Notes under the pieces: model-generated
The model's input: the letters and a program-made list of their open reading frames with translations, nothing else
Database searches by the model: none
What the model was told of the DNA's origin: nothing
Made by a program: the position numbers and the translations under genes
Part shown: positions 1 to 8,579 of the stretch, piece by piece
How positions within the stretch are numbered: position 1 is the first letter of the stretch
How the letters are laid out: the number at the start of each line of letters is the position of its first letter
IMG/VR virus record: IMGVR_UViG_3300032265_000467
Coordinates: 1 to 30,282 of that record
Direction: 5' to 3' (one strand)
Length of the DNA: 30,282 bases
Source of the DNA: a virus

Positions 1-24
1 CCTAACTGAAGCCGCTGATGTTCA
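1..24. repeat. Terminal 24-base direct overlap (contig circularity)
   Basis: Bases 1-24 are identical to bases 30259-30282. The portal reading frame is open through both ends and stays in the same frame when the overlap is collapsed. This is what an assembler leaves when it walks around a circular or circularly permuted molecule. It is an assembly signature, not necessarily a physical terminal repeat of the virion DNA. Confidence 0.9.
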
Positions 25-754
25 ACGTGAGATGTTGAAGTTAGAAGCAGAAGCATATGATAGTATTCGCTTTTCAAAGCCAATGATTCGTGCCGCGGCA
101 GGTATTCGTGTGCCAGCAGGTGGTGGCGGTATTATTCGTGGCGACAAGGATTCAGTAGAAGTATTTGCCATTCCCACAGCAGACATTAGTGAAATTCGCG
201 CACAACAAGAAAGTCTAGTTACACGCCTAGATGGTTTTTTAGGTCGTGGTGGCCTACGCAGTTCTAGACTACAAACTCAGTCAGGTATCAGTATCGTAGA
301 AGAACGCCGCGCACTACATCGCAAGGCCGCTCAGCGAGCCAGACAAATGGAATCAGCAGAACATGAGATTCTAGAGTTGGCCGCACAGTTTATGGATCTA
401 CGCTGGGTTGGCAATATTGAATATCAAACAGATTATGAAGACAAGGACACACAATTCCGTATGGCCTTGTTACAAACAGCCTCACAGTTGTCAGCGGGCA
501 ATGCTGTAGTTCAAAGCATTATCGATCAGGAAGTAATCAAGATGATTAGTCCTCCTGATGAAACTGCCAAGTATCTAGCACAGATTGGTCAGAAAGTAAT
601 AGAACCAGAAGTAGAAGCACCTTTAGATGAAATTGCCATGTTGAAAAAACCTCTAGGCAAAGCAGATATCTATGATGCCGCTATACAAGACAAGGGTGTT
701 ACAACCAATGATCCAATTGCTCGTCAATTGATTACCTTGGGTGTAGGACGCTAA
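1..754 (+). CDS. Phage portal protein, C-terminal part
   Basis: This is the 3' part of the portal gene that starts at 29504. Reading is open from base 2, and the first ATG in this part (base 32) is internal, not the start. The joined gene is 1509 nt, 502 aa, a normal size for a portal. The segment is helix-rich (EERRALHRKAAQRARQ), followed by a Glu/Pro-rich tail. Portals form the dodecameric ring at the capsid vertex through which DNA is packaged and to which the tail joins. Position between large terminase and scaffold/capsid supports the call. The family assignment rests on the N-terminal half and on gene order. Confidence 0.85.
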   Translation, partial: LTEAADVQREMLKLEAEAYDSIRFSKPMIRAAAGIRVPAGGGGIIRGDKDSVEVFAIPTADISEIRAQQESLVTRLDGFLGRGGLRSSRLQTQSGISIVEERRALHRKAAQRARQMESAEHEILELAAQFMDLRWVGNIEYQTDYEDKDTQFRMALLQTASQLSAGNAVVQSIIDQEVIKMISPPDETAKYLAQIGQKVIEPEVEAPLDEIAMLKKPLGKADIYDAAIQDKGVTTNDPIARQLITLGVGR

Positions 755-763
755 ACAATTTTT

Positions 764-811
764 CGCCTTTGGTCTAGAGGCGTTAAACTAGACTACTGGG
801 GTAGTGCCCCA
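764..811 (+). other. Two intercistronic hairpins between portal and scaffold genes
   Basis: CGCCT (764-768) pairs with AGGCG (778-782), and TGGGG (797-801) pairs with CCCCA (807-811) around a TAGTG loop. Neither is followed by a T-run, so they are not obvious terminators. They lie just upstream of the ribosome binding site (AAAGGA, 821-826) of the next gene and could stabilise or process the mRNA. Confidence 0.45.
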
Positions 812-837
812 AATAACTAAAAAGGAAAAATTCAGAA

Positions 838-1596
838 ATGGATCTACAATCAAACGGTGGTAACGATAATAACCAAAACGACGGAAGCCAAGACCAAGGT
901 CAAGGTAGCCAACAAGCTGTCCAACAGGATATGCCTAATCTAGGCGCTATCCGTAAAAGTGGACAGCAAGAAGTCCTAGGGGCTTTAGGTAAGGTATTAG
1001 GTCAAGACTTTAGCAAGACTAATGACGCGATCAAATACATTGAATCTCTAGTCAATGGATCTAACGGTGGCTCCGTAAACGCCAGAGAAGATAGAAGTAA
1101 CAACCGCGGTAATAGTGAGTTGACAGAATTGCGTAATATGATCAACGGTCTACAAGATCAGTTGGTTCAGAAAGACCAAGCAGTTCGTCGTTCAACATTA
1201 CAGTCCAGCATTAAGGAGACAGCCATTAAAGCAGGCTTTGATTCTAATATGTTGGATATCGCCACAAATCTATTTGAATCACAAATTGATTTTGACGAAA
1301 ATGGTAATTACTTCGTAAAGGGTGCGAATGGGTCAGTGAAGTTGGATGCCAAAGGTAATCCATATACACTTGACGCACTCGCAACAGACATATTAAGAAG
1401 TCGTCCCAAGTTGGCCGCTGATGAAGGGCGTTCAGGAACAGGCAGTAAGTTTGGTCAAGGTGTTGGTAAAAACAACAATGAGATTCCAGACGCAGGTGAA
1501 GATTTAGAAGCCTGGAAAGCCTGGAAACAACGCAATGGTCTAGCAGGTAACAACTTTAAGGGTATGACGGTTAATGTGAATAAACCACTCGTCTAA
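838..1596 (+). CDS. Putative capsid scaffolding protein
   Basis: 252 aa, directly upstream of the major capsid gene, which is the usual place for a scaffold. The N terminus (about residues 1-30) is very rich in Gln, Asn, Asp and Gly. A helical central part with coiled-coil character follows (around residues 95-135). The C terminus is short, with a Trp-Lys rich stretch (EAWKAWKQRNG) near residue 225; scaffolds often bind capsid protein through a C-terminal helix. No protease signature is seen. AAAGGA lies 11 bases before the ATG. A perfect hairpin (CGTCT-AA-AGACG, 1590-1601) spans the stop codon. The call comes from position and composition, not from a strong family motif. Confidence 0.65.
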   Translation: MDLQSNGGNDNNQNDGSQDQGQGSQQAVQQDMPNLGAIRKSGQQEVLGALGKVLGQDFSKTNDAIKYIESLVNGSNGGSVNAREDRSNNRGNSELTELRNMINGLQDQLVQKDQAVRRSTLQSSIKETAIKAGFDSNMLDIATNLFESQIDFDENGNYFVKGANGSVKLDAKGNPYTLDALATDILRSRPKLAADEGRSGTGSKFGQGVGKNNNEIPDAGEDLEAWKAWKQRNGLAGNNFKGMTVNVNKPLV

Positions 1597-1623
1597 AGAC
1601 GATATAATTTAAGGAAAAATTAA

Positions 1624-2634
1624 ATGTCATATTTTATTGGTGGATCATCTGGTGAAAGTTCCGCGTTTGAAAAAACGATCCAGAATAGTGCGATTCAAGT
1701 TCTACATGAATCACAAGGTCTTGTTAACATGACCTCAGTTGTTACTCCTAATCAGGGTAACGTATACAAAGTTCCAAGCATGGCACCTATCAGTTATGGT
1801 GATTATACAGATGCTGGAACAAACCCAACTTATAGCACCAGCACAAACATTGAGCAAAATGCTACTATCACTTCAAAAGAAGTTACAGCAACTCCAGCAG
1901 TTGCCATGACTGCTTTCAGTAAGTTCTTAGGTTGGACTACAGCGTTTGATCTAGCAAATAACTTAGGTTCTGAGTTAGGCGCAAGTTTCGCTGAAAAGGT
2001 TGACCAGCGTGTTGCAGCAAGTTTCAGCAGTTTCAAACAGACTGTTGCTAACACAAATTACACAGTTGGTTCTTATGGTGACGGTTTCAACCGTGTGTCA
2101 GCAATTGGCGCACAAGAATTGCTAACAGCAGGATCTACAGCAACTATCGTTGCCAGCGGTTCTACAGCAGTTACAGTTCTAGGTATGATTCGCAATGTTA
2201 TCAAAACATGGCGTGATGCTCGTAACCCAGGTCGTCCAACAGTTATTCTTAGTCCAGTAGAAGAACAGCGTCTATTGAGCGAACTAACTGGTGGTGCGGT
2301 ATATCAAGGTGGCACAACATCTATCAACGCTGGATTGACAGCATTGGGTGATGAACTATTGGCTACTGGTATGTTGCGTAACCTATACGGTTGCTCAGTT
2401 ATCTTCACAACATTCTTGAGTTCACAGAGCGTAACATTGAACAATGTTAGTTCACAAACTGTTCGTCAAGGTGCTGCAATTGGTCCTCAGGCTATTACAA
2501 CTGTAATGATCCGTGGTCTTGACATCTCTATGGGTGACAAAGACGGTGGTCTACAGACTTGGATTACTGGTCTAGGCTATTTTGGTTCAGGCGTTGTATC
2601 CACAGCACGTGGTATGGCAATTAACCTACAGTAA
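1624..2634 (+). CDS. Major capsid protein
   Basis: 336 aa. It follows the scaffold-like gene and precedes connector genes, as in HK97-fold phages. Residues about 20-110 (QVLHESQGLVNMTSVV, then Ala/Thr-rich strands and AFSKFLGWTTAFDLANNLG) and the C-terminal half (RNVIKTWRDARNPGRPTVIL, then LYGCSVIFTT) fit the pattern of HK97-like capsid proteins, where a long helix and P-domain are followed by an A-domain with a conserved Pro/Val strand. No N-terminal delta domain or separate protease is apparent, consistent with an independent scaffold. AAGGA sits upstream of the ATG. It carries fewer rare-looking codons than its neighbours, as expected for a highly expressed gene. Confidence comes mainly from order, size and composition. 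Confidence 0.8.
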   Translation: MSYFIGGSSGESSAFEKTIQNSAIQVLHESQGLVNMTSVVTPNQGNVYKVPSMAPISYGDYTDAGTNPTYSTSTNIEQNATITSKEVTATPAVAMTAFSKFLGWTTAFDLANNLGSELGASFAEKVDQRVAASFSSFKQTVANTNYTVGSYGDGFNRVSAIGAQELLTAGSTATIVASGSTAVTVLGMIRNVIKTWRDARNPGRPTVILSPVEEQRLLSELTGGAVYQGGTTSINAGLTALGDELLATGMLRNLYGCSVIFTTFLSSQSVTLNNVSSQTVRQGAAIGPQAITTVMIRGLDISMGDKDGGLQTWITGLGYFGSGVVSTARGMAINLQ

Positions 2635-2686
2635 AGCAGGCGAGGCTGAGATTACTTCAACGCCTCAATAAACGAAGAGAACCTAA

Positions 2687-3277
2687 ATGGCTATAGCAAG
2701 TTTTTTACAATATACAGATGCTAGTCTACAGTATGTAGGCGGAACAGTAGGGGTCAACAAGATCTCTAATGCCACGCCTGAAGACCTAGCATTCTATGAT
2801 CGCTCAGCCTATCGTCGTATGGAACAGGTAACACAAGGTGGCCAGGATGATCTAATCACCCTCACCCTGTTTCCTAAAGCCAGTATTGAATTGTTAAACA
2901 TGTTTGAGTTTGGTTGGTGGCCTCAATATGTAGAGAAAACGCTTGGCGCTTTCTATTACAAACAGGCTCCTAACGGAATGACAATGACAGCGTTTGATCC
3001 CAGCAAATTAGTTAAGGTAAACCAAACATTGATTCAGTTAGAAGTCTACAAGAGCATAGAAATTTTTTATGCTACCTTGGTAACAGACAACTCTAACATC
3101 AATGAAAAGGATGCAGTTAACTTAAACTTCGCTCGCAAGAGATTTGAAGAAGAATGGGAAAAAGCAGTTCAAGAAAGTTACTATTACGATCTCAAAGGAG
3201 CAGGATTCATTGGCACATACCAACAAAATTGGTTGTCTGATGTTAACTTCTTTGAAGGCGATAGGAGATATTTCTAA
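2687..3277 (+). CDS. Putative head-tail connector/adaptor protein
   Basis: 196 aa, immediately after the major capsid gene. The C-terminal third is strongly helical and charged (NFARKRFEEEWEKAVQES), ending in an aromatic-rich tail. The middle has many aromatic residues (FGWWPQYVEKTLGAFYY). No named domain is recognised. The slot between capsid and tail tube usually holds the adaptor and stopper proteins that extend the portal ring. The stop overlaps the next start (TAATG), so the two genes are translationally coupled. An upstream GAGGC/GCCTC hairpin lies in the 52-base gap after the capsid gene. Confidence 0.5.
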   Translation: MAIASFLQYTDASLQYVGGTVGVNKISNATPEDLAFYDRSAYRRMEQVTQGGQDDLITLTLFPKASIELLNMFEFGWWPQYVEKTLGAFYYKQAPNGMTMTAFDPSKLVKVNQTLIQLEVYKSIEIFYATLVTDNSNINEKDAVNLNFARKRFEEEWEKAVQESYYYDLKGAGFIGTYQQNWLSDVNFFEGDRRYF

Positions 3278-3684
3278 TGCCATTGTTTACACTTGATCAA
3301 GCAAGAGCAGGTATCCGTGCTATCAGCACAGGAACCAATGGTGGTGCTCACTTAGAAGTCTTTAATCAGTTTCTAAGTATAACCAAATTGGCTTCTGAGG
3401 GTATCTATGTTGCTAGAGTGTATCAGGCAGATAGAGTAACTCATACTGGGGGTATTACTCCCGGTGGTCGTGTTTATTTGATCAAAGACAGAATAGAAAT
3501 GTATCTAATGACCTCGCAGGACAATCCATACGTGGCTGACCTGCTGGGCATTTTCCCCACATTCCTAGACAATGCTTTATTCAATGGATACTTCCAAAGA
3601 GAGCATACCATAGAACAAATATATGGTAACAATAACGAGCAATATAAGATCATTTTCGATCTCACAAGATTACAATTAACATAA
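3277..3684 (+). CDS. Putative head-tail joining or tail terminator protein
   Basis: 135 aa, start overlapping the preceding stop by one base. It is a compact mixed alpha/beta sequence with Gly-rich turns (THTGGITPGGRVYLIKDR) and no membrane segment or catalytic motif. Position directly before the tail-tube candidate suggests a stopper or tail terminator. I do not recognise the family by sequence. Confidence 0.42.
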   Translation: MPLFTLDQARAGIRAISTGTNGGAHLEVFNQFLSITKLASEGIYVARVYQADRVTHTGGITPGGRVYLIKDRIEMYLMTSQDNPYVADLLGIFPTFLDNALFNGYFQREHTIEQIYGNNNEQYKIIFDLTRLQLT

Positions 3685-3697
3685 GGAAAGTAATAAA

Positions 3698-4156
3698 ATG
3701 GCAAACTTAAATGTAAGCAGTGCGTTTGTATCACTACAGATCACTAGCGATTCAACAGCAGGTGCCTTTACAACTACTGCGACTACTAATGTTATCACTG
3801 TGCCCGCTTTACAAGACATTACTGTAACCAACAGCAATGGAACTTTTAGATGGACACAATTAGATAGCACAAGCCGCGCAGTTGTAACAACACCAGCAAC
3901 AAACTCTTTGAACTTCAACATCGTTCTTGATCCAACCTCATTCTTTACGGGTGTGGGCACGACTAAAGGATTGTTTGATATTTCAAATAATAAGACTAAA
4001 GTATACTTCAAGTTCGCTTGGGGTGGTGGTTCAACCAAGTATGTGACTGGTTCAGGTTACTTGGCAGGTCTAGCACCTAAAGTATCTCCAGATCAACCTG
4101 TATGGTTGAGTCCGTTGATTCTAGAAGTAGATGGTGACTTTACTGCTTCTACCTAA
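3698..4156 (+). CDS. Putative major tail tube protein
   Basis: 152 aa, rich in Thr, Ser and beta-strand residues with almost no helix-forming stretches, which fits a beta-barrel tail tube subunit. AAGGAAAG lies just upstream of the ATG. It sits between connector genes and tail chaperones/tape measure, where siphophages encode the tube. An intrinsic terminator follows at 4177-4202, setting off the head and tube genes as a transcriptional block and allowing the tube to be made in excess over the tape measure. An alternative is a head decoration protein. Confidence 0.55.
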   Translation: MANLNVSSAFVSLQITSDSTAGAFTTTATTNVITVPALQDITVTNSNGTFRWTQLDSTSRAVVTTPATNSLNFNIVLDPTSFFTGVGTTKGLFDISNNKTKVYFKFAWGGGSTKYVTGSGYLAGLAPKVSPDQPVWLSPLILEVDGDFTAST

Positions 4157-4176
4157 TAGTAGAAACAGTTAAAAAC

Positions 4177-4204
4177 AAAGGGATATCTTAGGGTATCCTT
4201 TTGT
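4177..4204 (+). terminator. Rho-independent terminator after tail tube gene
   Basis: AAAGGGATATC (4177-4187) pairs with GGTATCCTTTT (4192-4202) around a TTAG loop, 11 pairs with two G-T wobbles, ending in a run of four T. The T-run is short, so read-through into the tail chaperone genes is likely. The TTAG loop recurs in the weaker hairpin at 23557. Confidence 0.7.
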
Positions 4205-4239
4205 CTATTGTAAATAGTAAAGATAGGAGATTTATAGAT

Positions 4240-4404
4240 ATGTTATTTGACGAACACAGCGTCATTGATTTACTGAGTAGTTTAGAGGCAGAAGTCGCTA
4301 AATCCATGTCAGAAATCTCACACGCACAACAAGATTTGGAAAAAGCAACCAATAGACAGAAGTTTATTCTTGCCTTGATCCATCATTTAAAACAAAGGAT
4401 ATAA
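4240..4404 (+). CDS. Small helical protein of unknown function
   Basis: 54 aa from the ATG at 4240, preceded by ATAGGAGA (4223-4230), a good ribosome binding site. A TTG at 4201 is in frame but lies inside the terminator hairpin, so I reject it as the start. The protein is one continuous amphipathic, charged helix (HAQQDLEKATNRQKFILALI) and is likely a short coiled coil. It lies directly before the tail chaperone pair and could be a tail assembly factor. No family recognised. Confidence 0.55.
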   Translation: MLFDEHSVIDLLSSLEAEVAKSMSEISHAQQDLEKATNRQKFILALIHHLKQRI

Positions 4405-4408
4405 AGAT

Positions 4409-4753
4409 ATGGCACTTGTTAAGAACAAAAATGAAATTACACGCTTGATGTTAACTGATCCCACAGTGATTGAGTTAGCAGGTCAGGACTTTGTCTACAT
4501 TACCAAATACCCCAGCATAACATTTTACAATGATTGGATCAAATCAATTGTTGAAAACAATGCCACGGATATTGACAATTTGGCACATGAGATTCTTAAA
4601 GATGAAGCAGGACAACCATTGCTTAAGAATCCAGATGATATTATTCAGCATGAAGTGTTTGAACACATTTTAACCAAGATTACTGAATACCTTGTAAAAT
4701 CAAAGACCAAGAACTCAACCCAGACCGCCCAACTGGAGACCAACAATACTTGA
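4409..4753 (+). CDS. Tail assembly chaperone, G-like
   Basis: 114 aa. In siphophages the gene before the tape measure encodes a chaperone that coats the tape measure protein during tail assembly. Part of translation shifts to -1 to give a longer G-T fusion. Here the reading frame ends at 4753 in a polar, low-complexity tail (KTKNSTQTAQLETNNT). The -1 frame is open from 4687 and encodes a well-formed domain. Size, charge and position match lambda gpG-type proteins, though sequence identity is not recognisable by eye. ATG 4409 is 4 bases after the previous stop. Confidence 0.7.
   Translation: MALVKNKNEITRLMLTDPTVIELAGQDFVYITKYPSITFYNDWIKSIVENNATDIDNLAHEILKDEAGQPLLKNPDDIIQHEVFEHILTKITEYLVKSKTKNSTQTAQLETNNT
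4696..4705 (+). other. Probable -1 programmed ribosomal frameshift site
   Basis: In the upstream frame the codons are GTA AAA TCA AAG. Both AAA (4697-4699, preceded by A) and AAG (4703-4705, preceded by A) allow tRNA-Lys to slip back one base onto AAA. The -1 frame has a stop at 4684-4686, so a productive shift must occur downstream of it and before the zero-frame stop at 4751. No classical heptamer of the X XXY YYZ type is present, so the exact slip point is inferred. Confidence 0.55.
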
Positions 4754-4968
4754 TATTGTGTGCGACTATGGGAGAACGATATTCATTATTACCCAGCCAA
4801 GTCGCAGAGCATGCCACTATATTTGATATAATGGCAACGGATGTTAAAAATTCTTGGGAAGATTATCATAGGGCAACACCTGAACAGCGAGCAAAACTAG
4901 TTGAACAGAGCATGAAGACAGAAGATTTATTGGCTATAGTGGAGAAATTCAATGGCAAACCAGAGTGA
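4702..4968 (+). CDS. Tail assembly chaperone, T-like frameshift extension
   Basis: Read in the -1 frame relative to the G-like gene. From the slip site it runs DQELNPDRPTGDQQYLILC and then MGERYSLLPSQVAEHATIFDIMATDV, with no break. The pattern of a short Pro-rich linker, an early aromatic/Cys stretch, Leu-Pro-Ser and then Asp-Ile/Val helices is typical of the T domain that recruits the tape measure protein. The fusion would be about 186 aa. Independent starts at 4750 (TTG) or 4768 (ATG, poor ribosome site) are possible but less attractive, because they discard the conserved-looking linker. It overlaps the next gene by 17 bases. Confidence 0.68.
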   Translation, partial: KDQELNPDRPTGDQQYLILCATMGERYSLLPSQVAEHATIFDIMATDVKNSWEDYHRATPEQRAKLVEQSMKTEDLLAIVEKFNGKPE

Positions 4969-5254
4969 AGTTAAATTTATGAACATTGACCAATTCGTAA
5001 AAAAATTGGAAGATATGCCCAAGGTCGTGGCCAAACAACTTCTGCCCTATGTTGTTGAATTAACACCTCATGACAAAGGCAATGCTCGTGAACACACTAC
5101 CTATGATGGCAATGTTACCATCAATGCCAATTATGACTATGCTGAAAGACTGTTACATCAAGGTTGGAGCGATCAATTGGCCGCTGGAACTTTTGATGAT
5201 AAGGTAAAAATTCGTGTTGATCAATTGGTTAACGATTATATTAGGAAACTATAA
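4952..5254 (+). CDS. HK97 gp10-like tail completion/minor tail protein candidate
   Basis: 100 aa. The segment ELTPHDKGNAREHTTYDG followed by NANYDYAERLLHQGW resembles the pattern P-x-D-T-G-x-L-R ... Y-A-x-x-x-E-x-G of HK97 gp10-like proteins, which help join or complete tails. The His and Lys substitutions make it an atypical member. The start at 4952 overlaps the chaperone extension; an alternative ATG at 4979 would remove nine residues. The stop overlaps the tape measure start. Confidence 0.45.
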   Translation: MANQSEVKFMNIDQFVKKLEDMPKVVAKQLLPYVVELTPHDKGNAREHTTYDGNVTINANYDYAERLLHQGWSDQLAAGTFDDKVKIRVDQLVNDYIRKL

Positions 5255-7815
5255 TGACTGATACTACAGTAAAAATTGTCATAGACACAGGCAATGCGGT
5301 CAAAGACCTTAAGGCCTTAACACAGGCAACCAAAGAATTTGAAGGGGCTTCTAAGTCAGCCGCCAAGAGTGCTGATGATACTGCCAAGAGTATTGATGAA
5401 CTAGGCAAAAAAGGTGCTGGGGCTCGCAGTCATCTTGTTCAACTTATTCAAGACCTAGCAGAAGGTCGTAGTGTTCTAAGAACATTCAGCAGTCAAGGTG
5501 TTGACCTATTAAAGAATACAGATGCCCTAGGATCCATGTTCAAACAACTTGGTGGATTCATTGCCAGTCCAATAGGATTATTAGTTGGCCTAGGTGTTGC
5601 TATAGGAGCAGTAGGATATGCCGCTGTCAAAGGTGCTAATGAACTTAATGAATTAAAAAATCAGTTAAGTGCTACAAATAATATGGCCGGATTAACAGCC
5701 GGATCTATTGAAGTATTGGCACAAAGTATGAAAGGTGGTAGTGTTACAGGTGGCGACATGCGTGAAGCATTGGCAGGACTTGCCGCTTCAGGTAGAATAG
5801 GTGCTGAAGGTTTGGCGGTAACAGGATCAGTTACACAAAAATTAAGTGATCTAACAGGTGAAGCGGCTGGTAAGATCAGCAGTGAATTGGCCAAGGCATT
5901 TAACGGTAATATTAATGTTATTAAAGAACTTAACAATACCTATCATTTTTTAAATGCGGCACAATTTGAGCATATTGATAACCTAATCCGTCAAGGCAAA
6001 TATCAACAGGCTGGTATTGAAACAATGAAGGCCATGGATGAGCAATTAAAAACTCAGACCAAGGAAGTTGGATATCTAGGTAAGGCCTGGGAAACTACCA
6101 CACAGTTCTTTAGTGATTTTTGGACCAGTCTAAAAAATGTTGGTAAGGATGATTCTAGTAAGACTATAACCGCATTGAATTCTAGTCTAGCCCTATTAAA
6201 AACTAGGATAGCAGAAATTGAAGCCATTCCAGAAGGACAACGAACACAAAATCAAGTTAAGACGCTTGAAAAATTAACACAGGCTAGAATCAATAATGAA
6301 AAACTAGCCGCAGAAGAAACATCTAAAATTAATGATGCCAATGCCGCTAAGAAAGAACAATCTGATAAGAATATCGCTGAACAAGAAAAGATCCTAAGAA
6401 CTGAGGCTAACAAAGGCCTTCAATATGGTGTTACTCTTGAACAACAAAAAGAAGGCTTTGCTCGCCGTAAGGCCGCATTGGATGCCACAGCGGCACAAAT
6501 GGGTGAAGCACAGGTTGCTTCTGCTAGAGCACAATTGGTCTATGAAGAAAAGATTGCCGCGTTAGAAGTAGAACGCCTACGCTCTAATGAATTAGATCCA
6601 ATGAAGGCTGGCAATACAGACAAGCGCATTGCCGCATTGAAGGAACAGGCCAAAACAGAACGCAACAGCGCAATAGAAGTGGCTGGCATTAAAGAAAAGA
6701 ATGCTGAAACAGAATTCCAAGAACAGCTTAAAGGTCACAGTGAAAAGATCAAACAAGGTTATCAAGAAATTGATGTTGGAGATATCGCTCGTAAGAAAAC
6801 TCAAGATGGTCTAATGCTTGAAGAAATGTTGCGTAAGCGATTGAAAGCAATTGGCGATCCTGAAGAGAAAGGAGATCGTGCCAAGGCATTGAGAGCGCAG
6901 GTCAACGCACAAAAAGAACTTGATGCCAAAATTATCAACACAGCAGAAATTGATAGACTTATGTCAGGCATCACTGGTGACCTACATAGAAAATTAGCGA
7001 GTGATACCAAATTACAAACTGATGCTTTAGCAGATCAACGTGCCATTTTATTGGCCACAAGTCCTGTTGAACAAAAGATCCTACAAGAAAATATCAATCT
7101 ACGCAAAGAAGAAGCCGCTGAAATACTTAAAGTGCAAAAGTCCTTTGCAGATCAAAGTATTATTACAGAAGAGCAAAAGGCAGATCAAAAGAAACTAACA
7201 GATGCTATCAAGAAAGAATATCAAGAACGCCGTGAAGCCGCTGAAGGTGCTCTCAAGGCAGATCGTGCCGCAACTAGTTCAGCGGCATTTGGACTTGAGG
7301 AATCATTTGCTAAGATCAGCAGAATGGCCAAAACACCTGCTGATCTAATAAGTTCAGCATTTGATACAGTATTCAATAATATGGGCAAGGCCTTGGATAA
7401 CTTTGTTGATACAGGTAAATTTAGTTTTAGTGATTTCACCAATAGTGTTATCAAAGATATTCTAAAAATGGAACTTAAGGAAGCAGAAATTGGATTATTC
7501 AAAGCCCTTAAGCCAGGTGTTATGAGTTTATTGCCATTTGCAGATGGTGGTGATCCTCCAGTAGGTGTGCCAAGCATTGTTGGTGAAAATGGTCCTGAAT
7601 TGTTTATTCCTAAAGCATCTGGAACCATTATTCCTAATCATCAATTGACAGTTGGAAATCAACAGCCTGCAATGGGAGATACTACACACAATCATTACTA
7701 TAGTATCAATGCTGTTGATGCCAAATCAGTAGCACAACTGTTTGCTGAAAACCGTATGACCATGTTTGGTATGGTTGAACAGGCAAGGCGAGAATTACCA
7801 ATGAGGACTAGATAA
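5254..7815 (+). CDS. Tail tape measure protein
   Basis: 853 aa, the longest structural gene of the tail module and directly after the chaperones. It is mostly Lys/Glu/Ala-rich helix with long coiled-coil stretches (about residues 310-680). There is a hydrophobic segment near residues 96-125 (IASPIGLLVGLGVAIGAVGY), as in many tape measures. The C terminus carries the common tape-measure pattern around residues 768-790: FADGGDPPVGVPSIVGENG followed by PELFIPKASG. At about 0.15 nm per residue it predicts a tail of roughly 125-130 nm. No peptidase or lysozyme motif was noticed. The stop overlaps the next ATG by one base (TAATG). Confidence 0.92.
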   Translation: MTDTTVKIVIDTGNAVKDLKALTQATKEFEGASKSAAKSADDTAKSIDELGKKGAGARSHLVQLIQDLAEGRSVLRTFSSQGVDLLKNTDALGSMFKQLGGFIASPIGLLVGLGVAIGAVGYAAVKGANELNELKNQLSATNNMAGLTAGSIEVLAQSMKGGSVTGGDMREALAGLAASGRIGAEGLAVTGSVTQKLSDLTGEAAGKISSELAKAFNGNINVIKELNNTYHFLNAAQFEHIDNLIRQGKYQQAGIETMKAMDEQLKTQTKEVGYLGKAWETTTQFFSDFWTSLKNVGKDDSSKTITALNSSLALLKTRIAEIEAIPEGQRTQNQVKTLEKLTQARINNEKLAAEETSKINDANAAKKEQSDKNIAEQEKILRTEANKGLQYGVTLEQQKEGFARRKAALDATAAQMGEAQVASARAQLVYEEKIAALEVERLRSNELDPMKAGNTDKRIAALKEQAKTERNSAIEVAGIKEKNAETEFQEQLKGHSEKIKQGYQEIDVGDIARKKTQDGLMLEEMLRKRLKAIGDPEEKGDRAKALRAQVNAQKELDAKIINTAEIDRLMSGITGDLHRKLASDTKLQTDALADQRAILLATSPVEQKILQENINLRKEEAAEILKVQKSFADQSIITEEQKADQKKLTDAIKKEYQERREAAEGALKADRAATSSAAFGLEESFAKISRMAKTPADLISSAFDTVFNNMGKALDNFVDTGKFSFSDFTNSVIKDILKMELKEAEIGLFKALKPGVMSLLPFADGGDPPVGVPSIVGENGPELFIPKASGTIIPNHQLTVGNQQPAMGDTTHNHYYSINAVDAKSVAQLFAENRMTMFGMVEQARRELPMRTR

Positions 7816-8579
7816 TGGGATTACAAACAATTATAAACAACTGTGAAACAATGACCGTTGATCGTCGTCGCGTAGTTGGCGTTCAATATACAAGAAGTGA
7901 AATTGCCAAGGTCAGTGAAACACCTACACGCAATCCATGGCGATTAAATTTAACTATTTCAGCGGCTCTACGCTATGGTGACAATAGAAACCTATTAGAA
8001 GCCATAGACCAATTGGATAAAACAACACCTGAAGTTGTTAGTTTTAACAAAGATACGGCCAGTAGTGTATTTGGTGTCAAGGCTAGTCAAGGACTTGCCT
8101 ATATATTTGCCTATCAAGGTGCTGTTAAATTATCAGATGGTGTTACACCTAATTATAGTCTCCTAAACAGCATGACTGTCTCAAGTTTTGTAGGTAACCA
8201 ATTGGTGCTTAACCTTAATTCAATCAAGCCTGCGTCAGTAACAGGTGGACAGGCCGCAGTTGTTCTGGCTGCCGGTGACCTAATACAGATTCAGGGATAT
8301 CCATATCCCTTCTCTGTTAGATCCAGCGTGGTAATGGGCACAGGAACAACCATCACTGTAACCACACATCGTCCTAATTTTATTGGCACAGCAGTAAATG
8401 GTAATGCTATCAATGTGGGCAATCAATGTCAATTCAAGATGTTCTGTCCTAATATGCCAACCTATAAGTTATCACCTGGTGGAGTCAATGCTATTATTAA
8501 TTTTAATAGTGATTTCCAACTGTATGAATGGACTGGGGATATTGCTGTTCCAGGATATTGGGAATTTCGTCAACTATGA
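7815..8579 (+). CDS. Minor tail / distal tail protein candidate
   Basis: 254 aa, first gene after the tape measure, where distal tail (Dit-type) or minor tail proteins are encoded. The sequence is mainly beta, with an N-terminal TVDRRRVVGVQYTRSE segment and an aromatic C terminus (YEWTGDIAVPGYWEFRQL). No conserved domain is recognised by eye. It overlaps the next gene by ATGA, so expression is coupled. Confidence 0.55.
   Translation: MGLQTIINNCETMTVDRRRVVGVQYTRSEIAKVSETPTRNPWRLNLTISAALRYGDNRNLLEAIDQLDKTTPEVVSFNKDTASSVFGVKASQGLAYIFAYQGAVKLSDGVTPNYSLLNSMTVSSFVGNQLVLNLNSIKPASVTGGQAAVVLAAGDLIQIQGYPYPFSVRSSVVMGTGTTITVTTHRPNFIGTAVNGNAINVGNQCQFKMFCPNMPTYKLSPGGVNAIINFNSDFQLYEWTGDIAVPGYWEFRQL

Noticed and set aside
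1590-1609. Internal promoter before the capsid gene (TATAAT at 1604)
   Set aside because: No -35 at acceptable spacing; the hexamer is in an A/T-rich leader next to a stop-codon hairpin.
4201-4239. TTG start at 4201 for the small gene ending at 4404
   Set aside because: It lies within the terminator stem and lacks a ribosome site, whereas ATG 4240 has AGGAG at good spacing.
8528-8575. Upstream ATG at 8528 for the tail-tip gene
   Set aside because: It is deep inside the preceding gene without a ribosome site; ATG 8576 forms the ATGA overlap used throughout this operon.
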